Positions 17,332-26,757 are shown, counted from the first letter of the stretch. The stretch is DNA of 64,000 bases from Fodinibius sp052060035 (GCF_052060035.1 NZ_JBPOEA010000003.1:62001-126000); one strand, 5' to 3'. Numbers and translations: made by a program. Notes: a model not told the origin generated them from the sequence alone.

Positions 17332-17808
17332 ATGGCTCAAGGATTAGACGAAATTGATATCAAAATATTAAAACATCTCCAAAAAGATGGCCGCTCACAG
17401 CGCAATAAGTTGGCTGAAATTGTTCACCTCTCGGTTCCTTCCGTATCAGAACGTATGCGCAAGCTCGAAGAAAAAGAGTTAATACAAGGTTATACCGCCC
17501 TCCTTGACTCCAAAAAATTCAATTTTGATATTACCGCATTTGTATTTGTTGAAGTAGACGGATCGGATAATTACCCAATATTTATTGAAAATGCAGTGGC
17601 AGAACCTGAAATTCTGGAATGCCATTCCATTACCGGAGATGGTTCACACATTCTAAAAATACGAACTGAAAACACCGCTTCTTTCGAGAAATTACTCTCA
17701 AAAATTCAATCCTGGGATGGGGTTAGCAAAAGCCGATCAAACGTAGTACTCAGCAGTTTTAAAGAAACGACTGAACTACCTATTGAAAAGACGATCGATC
17801 CCAAATAA
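17332..17808 (+). CDS. Lrp/AsnC-family transcriptional regulator
   Basis: A 158-residue regulator. The N-terminal winged helix-turn-helix covers LDEIDIKILKHLQKDGR, with recognition helix SVPSVSERMRKLEEKELI (about 38-55). A C-terminal RAM ligand-binding domain follows (VFVEVDGSD... and the glycine turn CHSITGDGSHILKI). Such proteins sense amino acids or related metabolites and bind DNA as dimers or octamers. The target is unknown. It is followed 14 bp later by a large membrane protein, and an operon is likely. It is divergent from serS across 222 bp containing the tandem repeat. Length is typical. Confidence 0.9.
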   Translation: MAQGLDEIDIKILKHLQKDGRSQRNKLAEIVHLSVPSVSERMRKLEEKELIQGYTALLDSKKFNFDITAFVFVEVDGSDNYPIFIENAVAEPEILECHSITGDGSHILKIRTENTASFEKLLSKIQSWDGVSKSRSNVVLSSFKETTELPIEKTIDPK

Positions 17809-17822
17809 TTTTCTCCCATATA

Positions 17823-19319
17823 TTGATCATCTCTAAATTACGCTTTTTGTTCGTTGCGCTTTTATTGCTTGTGGGGACACACACGGCCTTATATGCTCAG
17901 TCGACGCTGGGCGTTGTTTGGGATATACCAAGTGATGCTGACTCTGCACATACACAGCTGCAACAATTTCACAAAACCGGTATCTCAATTCTGGAAATAG
18001 ATCATCCTCCGGCACCTGAGATATGGGACCAAATTGACAGTTTGGGATTCACCGTATATGGCAATCTGGATATCAATTTCCCGGTCACCTATACTTTTAC
18101 CCAAGCTGACTCAAGTCTCCTTACTTTTATAGAAAATAGTGTCTCAACTTATCTTTCAGAACCTTCGGTAAAAGCAATAGGCCTATTCAATTACGGTAAC
18201 ATTTGGCAACCCACATTTTGGAAGGCAGTAGCCCCTTATGCAAACAAAATAAATCAAGCCCAAAACATAGCGTTATATCATAAAACAAATACTTCCTCTC
18301 AGACCAACCCACTATATATTTCCTTTCCGATAATTAATGTCCCTGTTACAGCCACAAACTATAATTCAATGGCAGCTCCTTTGGGTAAGGGACCCTATCT
18401 TTATGATCCGTCAACAGAGTTAAGATCGATGTTAAAGCCGTTCAAAAAGTTTACGGAAGCGGTCAGCCAATCAGGAAAAAAAACTATTTTTGTCAAATCT
18501 GGATGGCTTCTTATGATGATCGAAAAGCATCCTCAATTTTCAGAAACCCTATTAAGCCTTTCTTCAGATTCAGAACCGATTTTTCCTCTGCCCAATGAAA
18601 AAATACCCTCCCCCAGCAACACAATTCTGCCTATCGTTTTGCTTCTGTTTATTTGGGGAACTATAGCCATCCATTACAATACCAGTCCACTATACCGCAA
18701 ATCTTTATTTAGATATTTTACTGCTCACAAGTTTTTTATTGATGATATTTTCCAGCGTTTTATCCGCTCCCCGATGCCTGCTGCCATCATCATTTTGCAA
18801 AATGCATTACTACTGTCAATATCCAGCTATGTGTTATTTTCAGTGTTACTATCTCCAATGGGACAACAGGCTTTTTTCTATCATTTTGCAGGAGTTGCAA
18901 TAGCGGGAGATAACCCATCATCAATTTTTGTGTGGACTTTTGCAATCGTATTACTGCTCAGCCTAATAAGTATTACCTGGCTCTATTTTAGCCATAAAAA
19001 AATAAGATCCTTTACTCAGATAGCCACCGTCTACGCATGGCCCCTGCAGCTTAATTTTCTATTTTGTACTGCCGTAATCACCTTTTCCTACAGTGTAGGA
19101 TCTCAATATATTACCTTCTTTACAGCTTTTGCACTGCTATTATTTTTGTCAAGCTACATCTTTGCGGCAATGGATGTCAGTCGATTTGCAAAATTTAAAA
19201 TCAAACACCTTTTTAAAACCATTATACCATACAGCCTAATAATTATTGGGCTTCTCGGATGGTTTTTTACACATGATCATTGGACAGAGGTTCTTTCTTT
19301 AGCGTTGAACCTTACATAA
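17823..19319 (+). CDS. Exported/membrane protein with a TIM-barrel-like N-terminus and six TM helices
   Basis: A 498-residue protein I do not recognise. From the TTG start at 17823 it has a signal peptide ending TALYAQ (about residue 26). A soluble region of about 230 residues follows. Its segments STLGVVWDIPSDAD, TGISILEIDHPPAPEIWDQI, FTVYGNLDINFPVT and SVKAIGLFNYGNIWQPTFW recall glycoside-hydrolase-like TIM barrels, but without confident catalytic residues. The C-terminal half carries about six hydrophobic helices, so the N-terminal domain should lie in the periplasm, tethered to the inner membrane. It is cotranscribed with the Lrp regulator. Its 3' end overlaps rpoN by 8 bp, tail to tail. 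Confidence 0.6.
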   Translation: MIISKLRFLFVALLLLVGTHTALYAQSTLGVVWDIPSDADSAHTQLQQFHKTGISILEIDHPPAPEIWDQIDSLGFTVYGNLDINFPVTYTFTQADSSLLTFIENSVSTYLSEPSVKAIGLFNYGNIWQPTFWKAVAPYANKINQAQNIALYHKTNTSSQTNPLYISFPIINVPVTATNYNSMAAPLGKGPYLYDPSTELRSMLKPFKKFTEAVSQSGKKTIFVKSGWLLMMIEKHPQFSETLLSLSSDSEPIFPLPNEKIPSPSNTILPIVLLLFIWGTIAIHYNTSPLYRKSLFRYFTAHKFFIDDIFQRFIRSPMPAAIIILQNALLLSISSYVLFSVLLSPMGQQAFFYHFAGVAIAGDNPSSIFVWTFAIVLLLSLISITWLYFSHKKIRSFTQIATVYAWPLQLNFLFCTAVITFSYSVGSQYITFFTAFALLLFLSSYIFAAMDVSRFAKFKIKHLFKTIIPYSLIIIGLLGWFFTHDHWTEVLSLALNLT

Positions 19320-20829
19320 TTTGCTTTCGAAGGCGAGCAACAGGAATATTCAATTTCTTTCGGTATTTACTAACCGTGCGCCGGGCTACTTTATATCCCC
19401 TTTCTTTAAGCTTTTTTACGATGGCCTGGTCGCTGAGCGGCTTCTGTTTATTCTCATTATCAACAATCTCTTGCACAGCATTTTTCACTTCCGTGCTTGA
19501 AACCTCTTCTCCGTCTTCAGTTTCAATGCCTTCACTGAAAAAATATTTTAGCTCAAATACACCAAAATGAGTCTGCACATATTTCCCATTTACCACTCTT
19601 GAAATCGTTGAAATATCAAGATTTACACGCTCCGCAATATCTTTAAGAATCATCGGCTTTAAGCCTTCGCCATGTTTAAAGAAATCCTCCTGAAGAGCCA
19701 CAATAGTTTTCATGGTATTCATGAGCGTATTTTGCCGCTGACGAATGGAATCAATGAACCACTGTGCCGATTCTATCTTGTTCTTAATAAAGTTCTTTGT
19801 TTCTTTGGTCTGCTTGTTAGACTTTTTCTTCTTTTTGAGATCATCCCACATCTCTTTATACCGTGGTGATATGTGCAGTGGGGGCACATTTCCATTATTG
19901 AGCGTGATCACAAAATCACCTTCTTCTTCTCCTTCAACATCCCCTTTCTCTGCAGGTTGATAATACACTTCAAAATCAGGCTCAATATAATTTGAAGTAT
20001 CATCAACCGCCGTACCAACCGCACCCGGTTTGGGATCTAATCCCGTGACACAGTCAAAGGCTGTCTGGAGTTCTTCATCACCGATATCCAGTTTCTTTTT
20101 AAGCTTCTTGAAATGTTTTTTCTCAAAAAGACCCCAATGATCGCGCAACATTTTAATAGCAGTATCCCGTCCTGCTTCGTCATCCATCAATTCAAGCTGC
20201 ACGAGCAGACAGTCGCGCAGATCACGTGAAGCAATACCCGGTGGATCCAACTGTTGAATCTGTTTTCGTACCTTTTCAACTTCCTCCTCGTTGGTCAATG
20301 TACCGTGATTGAAGGCAATATTATCGACCACAGCCTCTATTTCACGTCGGAAATATCCATCCTGATCAAGCGAACCCAAAATCTGATTTGCGATCAACTT
20401 TTGCTCTTCATTAAAATCGAGCAAACTAACCTGGTGCTCGAGCTCCTCTAACAACGATTCATGATAAGGATTCGGCAAATCGCGCCAGCTCTCGTCGCCT
20501 CCGCCCCCGGAATAGCCAGAGCCCCCGCTATAATTTTCGCCGTCGTACTCGGTATTCTGCATAAACTCATCCCAGTCGATTTCTTCATTTTGATCGACCG
20601 GATCCAACTCCTCTTCTTTCTGTTCTTCCCATTCCGACTGCTCCACCTCATCGAAAGAATCTTCCGGCTCTCCTTCTTCCAATACCGGGTTTTCTTCCAG
20701 CTCATCTTTGATACGCTGTTCCAACGCCACCGTCGGTAACTGCAGAAGCTTAATATACTGTATCTGCTGAGGTGACAGCCGCTGTTGTTGCGACTGCTTC
20801 TGATTCATTTGTTGGCCGGTTTTAATCAT
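19312..20829 (-). CDS. rpoN: RNA polymerase sigma-54 factor RpoN
   Basis: A 505-residue alternative sigma factor recognising -24/-12 promoters, dependent on AAA+ enhancer-binding activators. The N-terminal activator-interacting region starts QRLSPQQIQYIKLLQLP and ELEENPVLEEGEPED. The long acidic linker (about 60-115) includes a Gly/Ser run (YSGGSGYSGGGGDE). The core-binding domain follows, then a helix-turn-helix with AERVNLDISTISRVVNGKYVQT. The RpoN box is ARRTVSKYRKKLNIP at the C-terminus, close to the ARRTVAKYRE consensus. Its start overlaps the stop of the DUF3109 gene by 3 bp, showing tight cotranscription. No sigma-54 promoter or activator gene was found in the window. Confidence 0.96.
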   Translation of the reverse strand: MIKTGQQMNQKQSQQQRLSPQQIQYIKLLQLPTVALEQRIKDELEENPVLEEGEPEDSFDEVEQSEWEEQKEEELDPVDQNEEIDWDEFMQNTEYDGENYSGGSGYSGGGGDESWRDLPNPYHESLLEELEHQVSLLDFNEEQKLIANQILGSLDQDGYFRREIEAVVDNIAFNHGTLTNEEEVEKVRKQIQQLDPPGIASRDLRDCLLVQLELMDDEAGRDTAIKMLRDHWGLFEKKHFKKLKKKLDIGDEELQTAFDCVTGLDPKPGAVGTAVDDTSNYIEPDFEVYYQPAEKGDVEGEEEGDFVITLNNGNVPPLHISPRYKEMWDDLKKKKKSNKQTKETKNFIKNKIESAQWFIDSIRQRQNTLMNTMKTIVALQEDFFKHGEGLKPMILKDIAERVNLDISTISRVVNGKYVQTHFGVFELKYFFSEGIETEDGEEVSSTEVKNAVQEIVDNENKQKPLSDQAIVKKLKERGYKVARRTVSKYRKKLNIPVARLRKQIM

Positions 20830-21416
20830 AATACAGCGGCCTCATCATTTTTGATTCTCATTTCTTTGCATTTTTCTTCAAAATCATCGTACCAATCTTG
20901 CCCATAACGACGGACAAGCGGTTTCTTCAAAAATTCAGACAAATAAACATCCTCCTTTTCACCCTTCATGCAAGCTGCAGAGCACAACTTATTAACATAT
21001 TCAAAATTAGCATATTCTGTTTCCCCCACTTTTTTCAAACGGATGGGATAAAGATGACAACTTATCGGTTTTTCCCATTCTATGCGATCTTCCAGAAAAG
21101 CTTTTTGAATTGCACAATAGGCTACATCGTCCTTATAAGTGACGAAAATACATTCTTCATTATCTCTACACGATAATTCTAATCCATGTCTTGATTGCTG
21201 TACAAGACCCTCTTTTTCAACTGTTCGTTTAGCGTCAGGATGCAATTCTCGCTTTAAAAGATCAAAGGCATGCTCTAAGTGAGCAACCTCATCTTTTGAA
21301 ACAGGAGCCCCCGCATCTCCAACTACACAACATGCACCTTTGCACTTTGACAGATCACAAGCAAAGCGCGTCGTGGCTATATCGTCAGATAATATGGTGT
21401 CTTGAACTCTAAACAT
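20826..21416 (-). CDS. DUF3109 family protein (cysteine-rich)
   Basis: A 196-residue protein of the DUF3109 family, characteristic of Bacteroidota and related phyla, function unknown. It has a cluster of conserved cysteines: FACDLSKCKGACCVVGDAG near 18-37, SCRDNEECIF, YCAIQ, SCHLYPI and LCSAACMKG. The spacing suggests a bound Fe-S cluster or zinc, related in pattern to YkgJ-type zinc/iron-chelating domains; this is an inference. It ends with an overlap onto the start of rpoN and lies 61 bp after dprA. No membrane segments are present. Confidence 0.8.
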   Translation of the reverse strand: MFRVQDTILSDDIATTRFACDLSKCKGACCVVGDAGAPVSKDEVAHLEHAFDLLKRELHPDAKRTVEKEGLVQQSRHGLELSCRDNEECIFVTYKDDVAYCAIQKAFLEDRIEWEKPISCHLYPIRLKKVGETEYANFEYVNKLCSAACMKGEKEDVYLSEFLKKPLVRRYGQDWYDDFEEKCKEMRIKNDEAAVL

Positions 21417-21477
21417 TTGAAATTAAAATAGCTTATCTGACGACTAATTTAAAAACAGAATAGAAACAATATGAGAT

Positions 21478-22626
21478 TTATAATAATTCAAAATTTTTAC
21501 CGGCTGTCTGACGGATAGCTCCCTGCATTTCCAACTCCAAGAGTTTTGGCATCAACTCGTGCGTATTTTTTTCTAACCGTTCAGCCAGTTGATCGATGTG
21601 TAACGATTGTTCATCAAGTGCTTCGCAAATAATTGTCGACATTTCATCCATCTCCATCGATTCCCATGCTTTCTGAGAGGCTACAGGAGACTTTTCAACT
21701 TCTCCTTTATCATTTTTATGAGCGATATGTACTTCAATTTCGGCAAGAATATCATCAACATTTTGTACCAGCTTACCCATTCCCCTCTTGATCAAACTAT
21801 TACAACCGGGGGCGTTTACATGACCTATGGGATGTGGAATAACAAATACCTCTCGATTTTGATCCAAGGCCGACTTTGCTGTAATCATACTGCCCCCTTC
21901 CAAGCCCGATGCCACTACCAATGTACCAAGGCTCATCCCACTCACAATGCGATTTCGAACAGGAAAATTACCCATTTCAGGGGCTGTTCCCAATGGGAAT
22001 TCAGAAATGACAGCCCCGCCGGTTTCTACAATGGCCTTGGCTAACCCTTTATGATCGCTCGGATAAATCCAATCTATACCGGATCCAAGTACAGCAACTG
22101 TTTTGCCACCAGCATCTACTGTTGCTTGATGTGCAGCTCCATCAGTGCCAAATGCCAGCCCGCTCACAATAGTTAAATCATGATCAACCAACTCCCGGGC
22201 AAACTTTTGAGCCATCTGTCGGCCATATTTACCAACACGACGTGTGCCAACAATAGAAATAGCATCGGTATCAAGTACCGAGCGATCCCCTTTAATCCAT
22301 AAGATAAGGGGCGGATCATAAATTTCGCGCAGTAAACGGGGATAATCTTCATCCCAATAAGTCATTATTTGAGCACCGGTACGCTCGGTTTTATCAAGAA
22401 TACGGTCAACTTCGCCCCATTCGTTAAAAGCAAGAACTTCATCGGCTGTTTTGGGTCCAATACCTCTAATGGATTCCAATTCATGGCGCTCAAGGCGAAA
22501 GATAAGCTGTGGATGTTCAACGGCTTGTAAAAGCAACCGAATACGTTGTGCACCCAGATTATCCAATAAATGTAAGGCTACAAATTCTCTTACCGGCGGA
22601 TTATACGTCTTCTCTTGTTGTTTCAA
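21478..22626 (-). CDS. dprA: DNA-processing protein DprA
   Basis: A 382-residue protein that loads RecA onto incoming single-stranded DNA during natural transformation. A helix-hairpin-helix/SAM-like N-terminus (LESIRGIGPKTADEVLAF) is followed by the Rossmann-like DprA core with ISIVGTRRVGKYGRQMA, GLAFGTDGAAHQATVDAGG, TVAVLGSGIDWIYP and SGLEGGSMITAKSALDQNREVFVIPHP. A C-terminal winged-helix domain ends the chain. The proposed start is a TTG at 22624-22626, inside the end of obgE (26-bp overlap), because no ATG is available before the conserved region. Translational coupling with obgE is likely. Its presence is compatible with competence but does not prove it. Confidence 0.93.
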   Translation of the reverse strand: MKQQEKTYNPPVREFVALHLLDNLGAQRIRLLLQAVEHPQLIFRLERHELESIRGIGPKTADEVLAFNEWGEVDRILDKTERTGAQIMTYWDEDYPRLLREIYDPPLILWIKGDRSVLDTDAISIVGTRRVGKYGRQMAQKFARELVDHDLTIVSGLAFGTDGAAHQATVDAGGKTVAVLGSGIDWIYPSDHKGLAKAIVETGGAVISEFPLGTAPEMGNFPVRNRIVSGMSLGTLVVASGLEGGSMITAKSALDQNREVFVIPHPIGHVNAPGCNSLIKRGMGKLVQNVDDILAEIEVHIAHKNDKGEVEKSPVASQKAWESMEMDEMSTIICEALDEQSLHIDQLAERLEKNTHELMPKLLELEMQGAIRQTAGKNFELL

Positions 22627-23611
22627 CTTCTTGTAATTTCTCCCAGATGACTTCTTTTAGTTCATCTATATGGTAGTTGGTTGCAGACGAAATTTCAACT
22701 ACCGGAATATCTAAATCAACTTTTTTTTCATCTTCAAGCTCATAATTCTCCTGAAGATCCATCTTTGTGATCGCCAAAATGCGTGGTTTATCCAACAAAT
22801 CAGACCGGTATTGTTTCAGTTCTTCAAGCAGCGCATTGTATTCGTACTCGATATCCTGCTGCGAACTCACCATAAAAAGAAGCACATTATTGCGCTCAAT
22901 ATGTCGTAGAAACTGTATTCCAAGGCCTCGTCCGCCGTGCGCCTCCTCAATAATTCCTGGGATATCCGCCATTACAAACGTACGGTAATCGGGCATGGTA
23001 ACCACCCCAAGATTGGGCTGCAATGTTGTAAAAGGATAGGAGTCAATTTTTGGCTTGGCACCCGATATTGCTGACAAGAGTGTACTTTTTCCGGCATTAG
23101 GAAATCCGACAAGTCCAACATCGGCAATAAGCTTTAGTTCAATCTCAATCGCTCGTTCTTCGCCTTCTTCTCCATCCTGAGCGTGCTGTGGTGTCTGATT
23201 AGTAGCACTGCGAAAATGCCAGTTTCCCAGGCCGCCTTTGCCGCCCTGCGCAACCACAATTTCTTGCTCATGCTCAGTAATTTCTCCAAGACGCTCTTTA
23301 GTATCGGCATCATAAATAACACATCCCAGGGGTGTTTCCAGGATCTCGTCTTTCCCGTCCTTGCCCTTCTTTTTGCTTGATCCGCCACGCTCTCCATCTT
23401 TCGCATTCACGTACTTGCGGTACCGGAGATCAAGCAATGTATTCAACTGTTCATTTCCTTTCAAGATGACATCACCACCATCGCCGCCGTCACCGCCATC
23501 CGGACCGCCCCGGGGAACATATTTTTCCCGGCGAAAGTGTACCGAACCTGCTCCGCCATTGCCACCGGTGACATAAATTTTTGCGTAATCAGCGAATTGA
23601 ACTCGTCCCAT
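22601..23611 (-). CDS. obgE: GTPase Obg/CgtA
   Basis: A 336-residue essential ribosome-associated GTPase. The N-terminal glycine-rich Obg fold contains GNGGAGSVHFRREKYVPRGG and many GG/GDGG repeats to about residue 155. The G domain follows with G1 GFPNAGKST near 164-172, a switch-I threonine in SYPFTTLQPNLG, G3 ADIPGIIEEAHGGRGLG, and G4 TKMD. It acts in late 50S assembly and stress/growth control. Length is usual for the family without a long C-terminal extension. It begins 2 bp after the S9 peptidase stop and overlaps dprA by 26 bp, so it sits in the middle of the accD-to-rpoN run. Confidence 0.96.
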   Translation of the reverse strand: MGRVQFADYAKIYVTGGNGGAGSVHFRREKYVPRGGPDGGDGGDGGDVILKGNEQLNTLLDLRYRKYVNAKDGERGGSSKKKGKDGKDEILETPLGCVIYDADTKERLGEITEHEQEIVVAQGGKGGLGNWHFRSATNQTPQHAQDGEEGEERAIEIELKLIADVGLVGFPNAGKSTLLSAISGAKPKIDSYPFTTLQPNLGVVTMPDYRTFVMADIPGIIEEAHGGRGLGIQFLRHIERNNVLLFMVSSQQDIEYEYNALLEELKQYRSDLLDKPRILAITKMDLQENYELEDEKKVDLDIPVVEISSATNYHIDELKEVIWEKLQEVETTREDV

Positions 23612-23613
23612 AC

Positions 23614-25803
23614 TTATAGATTTTCTAAAATAAAATTGCTCATCATTTTATAGAGGTGCTTGCGCGTATTGCCTCCATAAATTGCATGACTTCTATTTGG
23701 ATAATACATCGACTCAAATTGGACATCTTCTTCCACCAATTTATTGACCAGCGCCACAGAGTTTTGAAAGTGCACATTATCGTCCCCTGTACCATGAATC
23801 AATAAATAATCACCATTAATCTGGGCGGCATATGTTATTGGTGATCCTTTGCGATATCCTTCTGGATTCATTTGCGGCGTCTGCATAAACCGTTCGGTGT
23901 ATATGGTATCATAATAACGCCAGTTTGTTACCGGAGCAACCGCAATGGCAGTATTAAAGATATCACCACCTTGCGCCAACACCAAGCTCGACATATAACC
24001 GCCATAGCTCCATCCCCAAATACCCAAACGTTCCTCATCAATAAAATCATACTGTTCCGTCAGATATTTGGCCGCGTCAATCTGGTCTTTCGTTTCGTAC
24101 TGGCCCAGTTTTTTGTAGGTCTGTTTCTCAAAATCACGGCCGCGAGCCCCCGTACCACGGTTATCAATACTTACCACAACATACCCCTGTTCGGCAATAT
24201 ATTGATGCCACATTGCCCGCTGCCCTGCACTAAATTCTTTTGTAACCGTTTGGCTGCCAGGTCCGCCATAAACATAAAACAACGTTGGATATTCTTTTTC
24301 AGGGTCAAAATCGTGCGGTTTCATGATGTATCCGTTAAGTGTAGCTTGCGTTAACGGAATCTCAATATATTCTTTTGACGGCATCGCATATTGTGAGAGT
24401 CTATTTGCTAATACTTCATTTTCTTCAAGGAGACGAACTTGCTCACCATCCGACTTATGAAGCGTGTATTTGGGCGGAATAGTCGGTGAAGAAGAGGTCT
24501 GTATATAATACTTGTGATCACGACTCATGTTGATCTCATTCCAGCCCTCTCCCTCAGTAAGCTTTTTCTTACCTGATCCATCAATATTGATCGAATACAG
24601 TTGACGCTCCAGTGGCGACTCTTCGGTACTCACGTAGTACAGGGTTTGGGACTGCTCATCATATCCTAAAAAGTTCGTTACTTCCCAGTTGCCCTGCGTA
24701 ATTTGATGTACCATATCACCCGACATATCATACAGATAGATGTGATTATAGCCCGACTCTTCACTGGCATAGAAAAACTGTTCGCCATTTTCTAAAAATT
24801 TCAAATCATCATTCACATCCACCCAGGTATCGGCCGTTTCTGTTTTGATGATTTCTGTTTTGCCGGTATTTACATCAGCCAACATTAAATCCTGTTTATT
24901 CTGCAGGCGATTCATCCGCCGAACAGCCAATAAATTGGAATCTTTGGTCCAGTTGATACGCGGGATATACTGGTCATTCTCAGATCCTATATCCATCCAC
25001 TTGGTTTCTTGGGACTGCAAATCATACACCCCAATTTTCACTTCCGAATTTTCTTCGCCCGCCTTAGGATATTTAAAGCGCGTTAAACCAGGATAGAGGC
25101 TTCCCCAATCCGTCATAAAAAATTCTTTCACATCAGATTCATCAAAACGGTAAAAGGCAATCTTTTGTCCATCGGGCGACCAATACCAAGCCTTAGCAAA
25201 ACCAAATTCTTCTTCGTACACCCAGTCGGTTGCACCGTTAATAATATGGTTGAACTTTCCATCATCAGTGATTGCCTTCTCTTCACCGGTCGATAAATTC
25301 ACTAAATAGAGATTATTATCTTGTACAAAAGCTGCTTTATTTCCTGATGGAGAAAGTTGAGCATATTGCTGTTTTTGATCCGATTGGGTCAGCTTCTGAG
25401 TTTCTCCCGTTTCCAAATCATATACAAAGTAGTTTTCCCTGGTACTGCGACGCCAAATCTGTTCGACATCCGTCTTTATAAGCACTTTTTTCTCATCCGC
25501 CGAAAACTGATACCCCTGAATAGCAATAGGCTTGGTTCGACCCTCAACCTTCATATCAGAGCTGGCGATCAACACTTCATAATCTCCGGATAATATGTTG
25601 TACTTTCGAAGTTCAATATCATTTTGGGTTTGTTGCAGGGCCGTATAAAATTGCCCGTCCTGCATCCAGTTGATATCACGGATACCCTCGGGAGAAAAAG
25701 TACCGTCAACCACATGATTGAACCTCAACGAGTCTTTCTCTTGAGCAACAGCAGGTTGGAGTATCCATCCAAAAACAAAAACAAAAATCAATAGTTTTTT
25801 CAT
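23614..25803 (-). CDS. S9 family dipeptidyl-peptidase (DPP IV-like)
   Basis: A 729-residue secreted serine peptidase that should remove X-Pro or X-Ala dipeptides from peptide N-termini. The start is the ATG at 25801-25803, giving a signal peptide MKKLLIFVFVFGW through AVAQ. An upstream ATG at 25854 lies inside a terminator hairpin and is unlikely. A beta-propeller domain (about 40-470) has the DPP IV glutamate region VYEEEFGFAKAWYWSPDG. The C-terminal alpha/beta hydrolase has the nucleophile elbow GWSYGGY, the aspartate in HGTGDDNVHFQNS and the histidine in NRSHAIYGG. It most likely functions in the periplasm in peptide nutrition. The stop is 2 bp from obgE. Confidence 0.92.
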   Translation of the reverse strand: MKKLLIFVFVFGWILQPAVAQEKDSLRFNHVVDGTFSPEGIRDINWMQDGQFYTALQQTQNDIELRKYNILSGDYEVLIASSDMKVEGRTKPIAIQGYQFSADEKKVLIKTDVEQIWRRSTRENYFVYDLETGETQKLTQSDQKQQYAQLSPSGNKAAFVQDNNLYLVNLSTGEEKAITDDGKFNHIINGATDWVYEEEFGFAKAWYWSPDGQKIAFYRFDESDVKEFFMTDWGSLYPGLTRFKYPKAGEENSEVKIGVYDLQSQETKWMDIGSENDQYIPRINWTKDSNLLAVRRMNRLQNKQDLMLADVNTGKTEIIKTETADTWVDVNDDLKFLENGEQFFYASEESGYNHIYLYDMSGDMVHQITQGNWEVTNFLGYDEQSQTLYYVSTEESPLERQLYSINIDGSGKKKLTEGEGWNEINMSRDHKYYIQTSSSPTIPPKYTLHKSDGEQVRLLEENEVLANRLSQYAMPSKEYIEIPLTQATLNGYIMKPHDFDPEKEYPTLFYVYGGPGSQTVTKEFSAGQRAMWHQYIAEQGYVVVSIDNRGTGARGRDFEKQTYKKLGQYETKDQIDAAKYLTEQYDFIDEERLGIWGWSYGGYMSSLVLAQGGDIFNTAIAVAPVTNWRYYDTIYTERFMQTPQMNPEGYRKGSPITYAAQINGDYLLIHGTGDDNVHFQNSVALVNKLVEEDVQFESMYYPNRSHAIYGGNTRKHLYKMMSNFILENL

Positions 25804-25821
25804 GTCAAAGGTCTTTAATAA

Positions 25822-25856
25822 AATGAATGGCGCTCCAAATTTTAGGAGTGCCATTC
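25822..25856 (-). terminator. Hairpin terminator after accD
   Basis: The arms at 25825-25836 and 25845-25856 pair over 12 positions (one mismatch on the minus strand) around an 8-base loop, followed by a T-rich tail on the minus strand. It lies 49 bp past the accD stop and 21 bp before the peptidase start. It would reduce read-through into the peptidase gene. Confidence 0.7.
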
Positions 25857-25905
25857 TAACAATTATTCTTTAGCTGATATATCCTTACTATTAAAAGCTG
25901 ATTAA

Positions 25906-26757
25906 TTACTCCTCGTATTTATGAAGAAGAATTTTTATCAGGTTGGTAAGCTTATTTTTTATTTGGGGACGAGGTGTTATAAAATCCAGAAATCCGTGAT
26001 CAAGCAGGTATTCTGATCGCTGAAATCCTTCAGGCAGATCACGACCAATCGTCTGACGTATTACACGCGGGCCGGCAAAACCAATAAGTGCTTCGGGCTC
26101 GGCAATATTGAAATCACCAAGCATCGCAAAACTTGCCGTTACCCCACCTGTGGTCGGATTGGTCATCAGCGAAATGTAAGGCACGCCGGACTCTTCCAAC
26201 TGCGCCAGTTTGGCTGATGTTTTTGCCATCTGCATCAGGCTCAATACACTCTCCATCATACGCGCGCCGCCCGACTGTGAAATAATAATCAGCGGCTTTT
26301 CATTTTTTCGAGCATGATCGATCGCCATACCAATGCGTTCACCTACGACCGATCCCATACTTCCACCAATAAAACTGAAGTCCATACAAGTTATAACGAC
26401 ATCGAGCTCGTTCATCTTTCCAATACCTACTCGTACAGCATCCGTTTTACCCGTTTTCTCCTGGTATTCATCCAGGCGATCACTGTACTTCTTGCGATCC
26501 TCAAAATCCAGCGGATCAGTAGGCTGGATATCTTGGCCGATTTCCTCAAACTCCCCGTTATCAAACAGAAATGAGAAATATTCGTCACTGCCTATGCGAA
26601 AGTGGTATCCACTCAACGGATCCACCCAGTAATTGTCTTCAAGCTCACGGCGGTGAACCGTCTCACCGGTTTTAGGCACTTTTATCCAAACCCCTTCCGG
26701 CATCTCTTTACGCTGATCGGTTTGTATGTTCTTGTCCTTACGTTTAAACCAAGCCAT
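25906..26757 (-). CDS. accD: Acetyl-CoA carboxylase carboxyltransferase subunit beta, without zinc ribbon cysteines
   Basis: A 283-residue beta subunit of the carboxyltransferase that moves the carboxyl group from biotin to acetyl-CoA, forming malonyl-CoA. The crotonase-like core is intact: IGKMNELDVVITCMDFSFIGGSMGSVVGERI, PLIIISQSGGARMMESVLSLMQM, YISLMTNPTTGGVTASFAMLGD, and GFAGPRVIRQTIGRDLPEGFQ. At the N-terminus the family layout is kept (MAWFKRK through PEGVWIKVPKTGE and YWVDPLSGYHFRIG), but the four cysteines of the zinc ribbon are replaced by Val27, Thr30, Asp46 and Ser49. From memory, Bacteroidota AccD proteins share this loss. AccA is not in the window. Confidence 0.94.
   Translation of the reverse strand: MAWFKRKDKNIQTDQRKEMPEGVWIKVPKTGETVHRRELEDNYWVDPLSGYHFRIGSDEYFSFLFDNGEFEEIGQDIQPTDPLDFEDRKKYSDRLDEYQEKTGKTDAVRVGIGKMNELDVVITCMDFSFIGGSMGSVVGERIGMAIDHARKNEKPLIIISQSGGARMMESVLSLMQMAKTSAKLAQLEESGVPYISLMTNPTTGGVTASFAMLGDFNIAEPEALIGFAGPRVIRQTIGRDLPEGFQRSEYLLDHGFLDFITPRPQIKNKLTNLIKILLHKYEE

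Noticed and set aside
25804..25854. ATG at 25854 as the start of the S9 peptidase
   Set aside because: It lies inside a terminator hairpin, and the ATG at 25803 opens directly with a good signal peptide.
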